Of a DNA stretch of 64,000 nucleotides, positions 59,518-64,000 are shown piece by piece; position 1 is the stretch's first letter; every line of letters starts with the position of its first letter. Source of the stretch: Rubrivivax gelatinosus IL144 (GTDB lineage Bacteria; Pseudomonadota; Gammaproteobacteria; Burkholderiales; Burkholderiaceae_C). Below the pieces are notes generated by a model. It saw only the letters and a list, made by a program, of their open reading frames with translations. It did no database searches and was not told the DNA's origin. The position numbers and the translations under genes are program-made. The stretch spans positions 3,968,001 to 4,032,000 of the forward strand of contig NC_017075.1 in assembly GCF_000284255.1 (NCBI RefSeq). The letters are read 5' to 3'.

Positions 59518-60366
59518 ATGAACACTCTCCGACACTTCACGCTTGCCGTGCTGGCCGCGGCCGCCCTCGCCGCCTGCAGCACCACGCCGCCCGTCAACGC
59601 CACGCTGGCCCAGGCCCGCAGCGACTACCGCAGCCTGCAGGGCGACGTCCAGACCCAGCGCCTGGCGCCGCTCGAATCCAGGCAGGCCGGCGACGCGATC
59701 GCCCAGGCCGAGGCGGCGCAGGCGCGCCGCGACGACGCCGCCCAGGTCGAGCAGCTGAGCTACCTCGCCAAGCAGCGTGTCGCGCTGGCGCGCGAGGCCG
59801 GCCGCCGCAAGGCCTCCGAAGAAGCGGTGGCCGGGGCCGCCGCCGCGCGCGACCAGCAGCGCCTGGCCGCCCGCACCCGCGAAGCCGACGCCTCGGCGCA
59901 GGCGGCCGCGGTGGCGCAGCGCCAGGCCGGCGACGCCGAAAGCCGCAACGCCCAGCTGCGCACCCAGCTCAGCGAGCTGGAAGCGAAGAAGACCGAACGC
60001 GGCCTGGTGCTGACGCTGGGCGACGTGCTCTTCGACACCGGCCGCGCCGAGCTGCGCGCCGGCGGCCTGCGCAAGCTGCAGCAGCTGGGCGACGTGCTCA
60101 AGCAGGAGCCGCAGCGCAAGGCCGCGATCGAGGGCTACACCGACAGCACCGGCAGCGACTCGGGCAACCTGGCGCTGTCGCGCCGGCGCGCCGACGCGGT
60201 GCTGGGCGCGCTGCTGGGCATGGGCGTGGGCCGCGAGCAGCTCACCGCCCAGGGCTTCGGCGCGACGCAGCCGGTGGCCGCCAACGACAACCCGGGCGGC
60301 CGGCAGATGAACCGCCGCGTCGAGATCGTGCTGTCCGACGAGGGCAGCGCCGCCACGCCGCGCTGA
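59518..60366 (+). CDS. OmpA-family lipoprotein with coiled-coil region
   Basis: A 282-residue envelope protein. Lipobox L-A-A-C-S at about residues 16-20, a helical Ala/Arg/Gln coiled coil (about 30-155), then the OmpA C-terminal peptidoglycan-binding domain: D-V-L-F-D-T-G-R-A-E-L, I-E-G-Y-T-D-S-T-G-S-D and G-R-Q-M-N-R-R-V-E-I. It anchors the outer membrane to the cell wall. Second gene of the pair with the DUF4398 lipoprotein. Confidence 0.93.
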   Translation: MNTLRHFTLAVLAAAALAACSTTPPVNATLAQARSDYRSLQGDVQTQRLAPLESRQAGDAIAQAEAAQARRDDAAQVEQLSYLAKQRVALAREAGRRKASEEAVAGAAAARDQQRLAARTREADASAQAAAVAQRQAGDAESRNAQLRTQLSELEAKKTERGLVLTLGDVLFDTGRAELRAGGLRKLQQLGDVLKQEPQRKAAIEGYTDSTGSDSGNLALSRRRADAVLGALLGMGVGREQLTAQGFGATQPVAANDNPGGRQMNRRVEIVLSDEGSAATPR

Positions 60367-60369
60367 AAG

Positions 60370-60398
60370 CCGGGCCGCGCGGGCCTTCAGCGGCCCGG
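60370..60398. terminator. Convergent hairpin between the OmpA gene and ndvB
   Basis: Perfect 9-bp inverted repeat CCGGGCCGC / GCGGCCCGG spanning the ndvB stop codon, with only 20 bases between the two stops. No T run follows, so Rho-dependent or structural pausing is also possible. Confidence 0.45.
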
Positions 60399-63300
60399 CG
60401 GCAGCGGCACGACGAGCGCGTGCTCGCCGACCCGCCCGGCCCACTCGAAGGCCGCGCCCGCCGGCAGCTCGTGCACCACCACCCCGGCGCCCCAGGCGCC
60501 GTTTTCACAGCCGGCGCGCTGCAGCCGCAGGTGCAGCACCAGAGCGCCGCGGCGCAGCGTCAGCGCCGCCTGCGGCCAGTGGCCGGGCAGCGCCGGGCGC
60601 AGGCTCAGCCAGCGGCCGTCGAGCACCAGGCCGAAGATCGACTCCAGCGCCGCACGCTGCATCCAGGCCGCCGAACCCGTGTACCAGCTCCAGCCGCCGC
60701 GCCCGGTCCACGGCGGCGCGGCGTAGACGTCGCCGGCCATCACGTAGGGCTCGGCCTCGTAGGCCTCGGCCTGCGCCGGGTCGGCGGCGCGGTGCGCCGG
60801 GCTCAGCCACTGCCACCAGCGCCAGGCGCGGTCGGCTTCGGCCTGCGGGTCGGCGGCGGCCGGCGCGTGCTGCAGCAGCGCCATCAGCGCCCAGACGGCG
60901 GCGTGCGAGTACTGGCCGCCGTTCTCGCGCACGCCGGGCGGATAGGTCTGGATGTAGCCGGCGCTGGGCACGGCCTGCGCCAGCGGCGGGTGCAGCAGCC
61001 GGATCAGCCCGGCCTCGGCGTCGACCAGCTCGGTCTGCACCGCCGCCAGCGCCTGGCCGCAGCGCTCGGCTGGCGCGACGCCGCTCAGCACCGCCCAGGC
61101 CTGGGCGACGAGGTCGATGCGGGCCTCGGTGTTGGCCGCCGAGCCCAGCACCGAGCCGTCGTCGAAGAAGGCGCGCCGGTACCAGCGGCCGTCCCAGGCC
61201 GGCCCCAGCAGCGCCGCGCGCCAGCCTTCGGCGGCTTCGTCCCAGCGCCCGGCGCGTTCGGCCTCGCCGCGGGCGCACGCCAGCGGGCCGAAGTCGGCGA
61301 CCACGCGGCACAGGAACCAGGCCAGCCAGACCGACTCGCCGCGGCCTTCGTGGCCGACGCGGTTCATGCCGTCGTTCCAGTCGCCGCTGCCCATCAGCGG
61401 CAGGCCGTGGGCGCCGACGCGCAGGCTGCGGTCGATGGCCCGCGCGGCGTGTTCGTAGACGCTGGCCACGGCGGCACCGACGGTGGGCGTGCCGTAAATG
61501 TCCTCGGCACCGGGCGGGATCTCCAGGCCCTCGATGAAGGCCACCGTCTCGTCGAGCAGCGCGGCGTCGCCGCCGCGCGCCAGGTGCTGCGAGACGGCGT
61601 AGGGCAGCCACAGCAGGTCGTCGCTGAAATGCGTGCGCACGCCGGCGCCGCCGGGCGCGTGCCACCAGTGCTGCACGTCGCCCTCGGCGAACTGGCGCGC
61701 CGCGCAGCGCAGGATCTGCTCGCGCAGCAGCTGCGGCGCGGCCCAGGCCAGCGCCACCGCGTCCTGCAGCTGGTCGCGAAAGCCCGTCGCCCCGCCGGCC
61801 TGGTAGAAGCCGGCGCGGGCCCAGAGCCGGCAGGCCAGGGTCTGGTAGGGCAGCCAGCGGTTGACCATGACGTCGAACAGCGGGTCGGGTGTCGCCACGC
61901 TGACCGCGCCCAGCAGCGTCTCCCAGCGCGCCAGCGCCGTCTGCAGCCGCACCACCGGCGGCAGCGCCGCGGCGCGGCGCGCCAGGGCCAGCGCGGCCTC
62001 GGCGTCGGGGGCCCAGCCCAGCAGCAGCGTGCGGCCGGCTTCCTCACCCGGCGCCAGTTCCAGGCGCAGGCCCAGCGCGGCGCAGGGATCCAGGCCGGCG
62101 CCGGCGCGCCCGCCCAGGTGGTCGGGCAGCACCGGGCGGCCGCGGGCGTCGAACAGCTCGCGGCGCTGGCAGGTCCAGTCGTCGCCGAGCTCGCCCTCGG
62201 CCCAGGCGAGGAAGGCGGTGCCGCCGCCGAAGCCGCCGCCCTGCTCGGGCTGGGTGGCCAGCAGCACGCCGGGGTGGTGGGCGCTGCGCACCGTGGCGCG
62301 CTCGCCCAGGCGGGCGCCGAGCTGCCATTCGCAGACGCCCACCAGGCGCAGCGCCAGCGGGCGCGGGCCGGTGTTGCGCAGCCGCAGCTGCACCTGGCGC
62401 AGCGCGGCGTCGGCGTCCACGCACCAGCGGGCCTCGACTTCCAGCGCGCCGCGGCGGTGGCTGATGCGCGTGAAGCCCGGCGCGTGCTCGACGCGGTAGG
62501 CGATGCCGGGTTCGGCCGCCGCCGAAGGCGTGACGCTCCAGACGCGGCGTGTCGCCAGGTCCTGCAGCAGCAGCTGTTCGCCGCAGGGGTCGGCGACGGC
62601 GTCGTTGGACCAGGGCGTGAGCTGGTTCATCCGGCTGTTGACGGCCCAGGTGCAGCCGCCGCCGGCCTCGGTGAGCACGCTGCCGAAGCCTTCGTTGGCG
62701 AGCACGTTGCTCCAGGGCCGCGGCGGGCGCCGCGCGCTGCCGGCCTCGAAGGCGTAGGCGCCGCCGGCGCCGAAGCGCCCGCGGCTCGCCGGCACGGCGG
62801 CCGCGGCATGCGGCGCCGCGGCCAGCGGCGTGCTCGATCCGTCCTGCTGGCGGCGCAGGTCCTCGTCCAGGCGCTGCACCCAGTCGTCGAGCTGGGCGGC
62901 CAGCGCCCGGCCGTCGGCACGCAGGCGGATGCGCGCCAGCACCTGCAGCGTCGAGCGTTCGTCGGCCGACAGGTCGGCGGCGGCCAGCAGGTGCCAGCCG
63001 CTGGCCGCCTGCTGCGGCCTGGCCGCGGCGTCGGCGTCGTGGCGGTCGCGCAGCGCCGCCAGCGCGTGCTGCAGCGGCATCGCGTACGACGGCGCCTCGG
63101 CGTTGATGACCACCAGGTCGCAGGACAGCCCGGCCCAGGACCACAGAGAGAGCGCCTGGCTCAGCGTGCGCACCAGGCCCAGGCCGGGCAGCGTGGCCGC
63201 GGCCACCAGCACCAGCGGCCGCTCGCCGGACAGGCCGAAGCGCCACAGCAGCCGCCGGTCGACGACGCCGGCCTCGGCCACGCCCGGGCGCGTCAGCGTC

Positions 63301-64000
63301 AGCAGCAGCGCGGTGGCCAGCGACTGCAGCCGGGTGAAGCCGTCGGCGCCCATCTGCAGCGCGCCCAGGCGCACGCCGGCCAGCGTGGCCGACAGCCGCG
63401 AGGCGCGTTCGACGTGGCTGGGTTCGAGGTACTTGTCGAGCATCGAGCGCAGCGTCGGCGCGTCGTCGGCGGCGGCGGTGGCGAAGGTCAGCCGCAGCCG
63501 GGCGCCCGGCGCCAGCGTCAGGCGAACGCCCAGCACGCAGACCGGGTCCAGCCCGGTGTCCAGCTCCTGCGGGTCGGCGCCGGGCGGCGTGTCCTCCAGC
63601 AGCCCCAGCGGCTGCCAGGCGCCGCGGTTGCGGCCCAGCCAGCGCCGCCGGTCGACCTGGTGGCGCAGCACGCCGACGCCGGGCGCGGACTCGGCGAGGA
63701 AGTGCGCCATGTGCAGCGCCGGCTCGCCGGCCAGCCGCGGCCGGCGCTCGAAGACCAGCGCCCGCTGCGCGGCGTGGCGCCGAGCGCTGACGAAGAGCTT
63801 GGCGAAGGCCGGGTGGGCCTCGTCGGCCGCGGCCTCGGCCAGCGTCACCTCGAAGGCGCTGAGCAGTTCCAGCGACAGCGGCTCGTCGCCGCCCTGGCTC
63901 AGCTCGACCTGGCGGAACTCGATGTCGTCCTCGGGGCTGACCCAGACCGTGACGCGGGCCTGCAGGTCGGGCCACTCGGCCTCGAAGACGACGCGGTCGG
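60387..64000 (-). CDS. ndvB: Cyclic beta-1,2-glucan synthase (NdvB/ChvB), C-terminal part (5' end outside window)
   Basis: The frame is open to the window edge on the minus strand, giving about 1,200 residues of a protein that is usually 2,500-2,900 long. It covers the carbohydrate-binding region and the GH94 phosphorylase domain. Visible features: F-R-D-Q-L-Q-D-A, the catalytic Asp region S-G-D-W-N-D-G-M-N-R-V-G, T-Y-P-P-G-V-R-E-N-G-G-Q-Y-S-H-A, and Y-T-G-S-A-A-W-M near the C-terminus. The GH94 domain sets glucan chain length. The product is an osmoregulated periplasmic glucan. The N-terminal glycosyltransferase (GT84) part lies outside. The ATG/GTG at 63848 is not the start; coding continues upstream of it. 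Confidence 0.92.
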   Translation of the reverse strand, partial: DRVVFEAEWPDLQARVTVWVSPEDDIEFRQVELSQGGDEPLSLELLSAFEVTLAEAAADEAHPAFAKLFVSARRHAAQRALVFERRPRLAGEPALHMAHFLAESAPGVGVLRHQVDRRRWLGRNRGAWQPLGLLEDTPPGADPQELDTGLDPVCVLGVRLTLAPGARLRLTFATAAADDAPTLRSMLDKYLEPSHVERASRLSATLAGVRLGALQMGADGFTRLQSLATALLLTLTRPGVAEAGVVDRRLLWRFGLSGERPLVLVAAATLPGLGLVRTLSQALSLWSWAGLSCDLVVINAEAPSYAMPLQHALAALRDRHDADAAARPQQAASGWHLLAAADLSADERSTLQVLARIRLRADGRALAAQLDDWVQRLDEDLRRQQDGSSTPLAAAPHAAAAVPASRGRFGAGGAYAFEAGSARRPPRPWSNVLANEGFGSVLTEAGGGCTWAVNSRMNQLTPWSNDAVADPCGEQLLLQDLATRRVWSVTPSAAAEPGIAYRVEHAPGFTRISHRRGALEVEARWCVDADAALRQVQLRLRNTGPRPLALRLVGVCEWQLGARLGERATVRSAHHPGVLLATQPEQGGGFGGGTAFLAWAEGELGDDWTCQRRELFDARGRPVLPDHLGGRAGAGLDPCAALGLRLELAPGEEAGRTLLLGWAPDAEAALALARRAAALPPVVRLQTALARWETLLGAVSVATPDPLFDVMVNRWLPYQTLACRLWARAGFYQAGGATGFRDQLQDAVALAWAAPQLLREQILRCAARQFAEGDVQHWWHAPGGAGVRTHFSDDLLWLPYAVSQHLARGGDAALLDETVAFIEGLEIPPGAEDIYGTPTVGAAVASVYEHAARAIDRSLRVGAHGLPLMGSGDWNDGMNRVGHEGRGESVWLAWFLCRVVADFGPLACARGEAERAGRWDEAAEGWRAALLGPAWDGRWYRRAFFDDGSVLGSAANTEARIDLVAQAWAVLSGVAPAERCGQALAAVQTELVDAEAGLIRLLHPPLAQAVPSAGYIQTYPPGVRENGGQYSHAAVWALMALLQHAPAAADPQAEADRAWRWWQWLSPAHRAADPAQAEAYEAEPYVMAGDVYAAPPWTGRGGWSWYTGSAAWMQRAALESIFGLVLDGRWLSLRPALPGHWPQAALTLRRGALVLHLRLQRAGCENGAWGAGVVVHELPAGAAFEWAGRVGEHALVVPLPPGR

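Overview
The window is very GC-rich with strong third-position GC bias. It carries both high-GC housekeeping genes and signs of a beta-proteobacterium of the Burkholderiales: MinCDE, CtpA-MoeB gene order, PEP-CTERM proteins, a fused MrpAB, RecBCD, and MenB/MenE menaquinone genes beside what is presumably a ubiquinone background. A Rubrivivax/Roseateles-like (Sphaerotilaceae/Comamonadaceae) host fits best; this is inference from gene content, not from a marker gene.

Layout. (1) 1-5650 is an accessory region of small unrelated single genes (GNAT fragment, DUF6404, DUF4145, DUF4279, a secreted protein, a membrane protein). They are separated by long imperfect hairpins that look like integron attC sites, with no integrase in view (a CALIN-like array). 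An IS1182-family element is inserted at the R' core of one of these sites. Parts of this region are clearly lower in GC than the rest. (2) 5685-9082 (minus): menE-menB, a small ORF and a tandem universal stress protein. (3) 9304-15313 (plus): a complete six-gene Mrp-type Na+/H+ antiporter operon with every junction overlapping. (4) 15490-17382 (minus): minCDE, facing the mrp operon across a repeat-rich convergent element. (5) 17567-21689 (minus): a TetR regulator followed by a tight porin / small PstS-like periplasmic protein / chemoreceptor operon. (6) 21792-31227 (minus): a nine-gene chemosensory cluster (receptor, CheY-like, STAS, CheA, receptor, CheW, receiver-EAL, CheR, CheB). (7) 31534-35357: an unknown small protein, gamma-glutamyltransferase, and a PAS-type (Aer-like) receptor. 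(8) 35571-50634 (plus): a double-strand-break repair block, recC-recB-recD-sbcD-like-sbcC-like in one translationally coupled run, then two unknown genes and Ku. (9) 50523-53302: divergent FbpB/FbpC iron(III) ABC transporter parts around a Fur-like box; the permease 3' end overlaps Ku antisense. (10) 53387-58955: two PEP-CTERM proteins flanking CtpA, then moeB, a LOG-family protein and arginase. (11) 59129-64000: a DUF4398 lipoprotein and OmpA-type lipoprotein pair, convergent with the 3' part of a cyclic beta-1,2-glucan synthase (NdvB) that runs off the window.

How the genes work together: the central 14 kb is dominated by chemosensory signalling (four receptors plus one full Che core), with likely output to c-di-GMP through the EAL protein and possibly to a STAS partner switch. 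The Rec/Sbc/Ku block couples end resection and end binding. No rRNA, tRNA or CRISPR array was seen.
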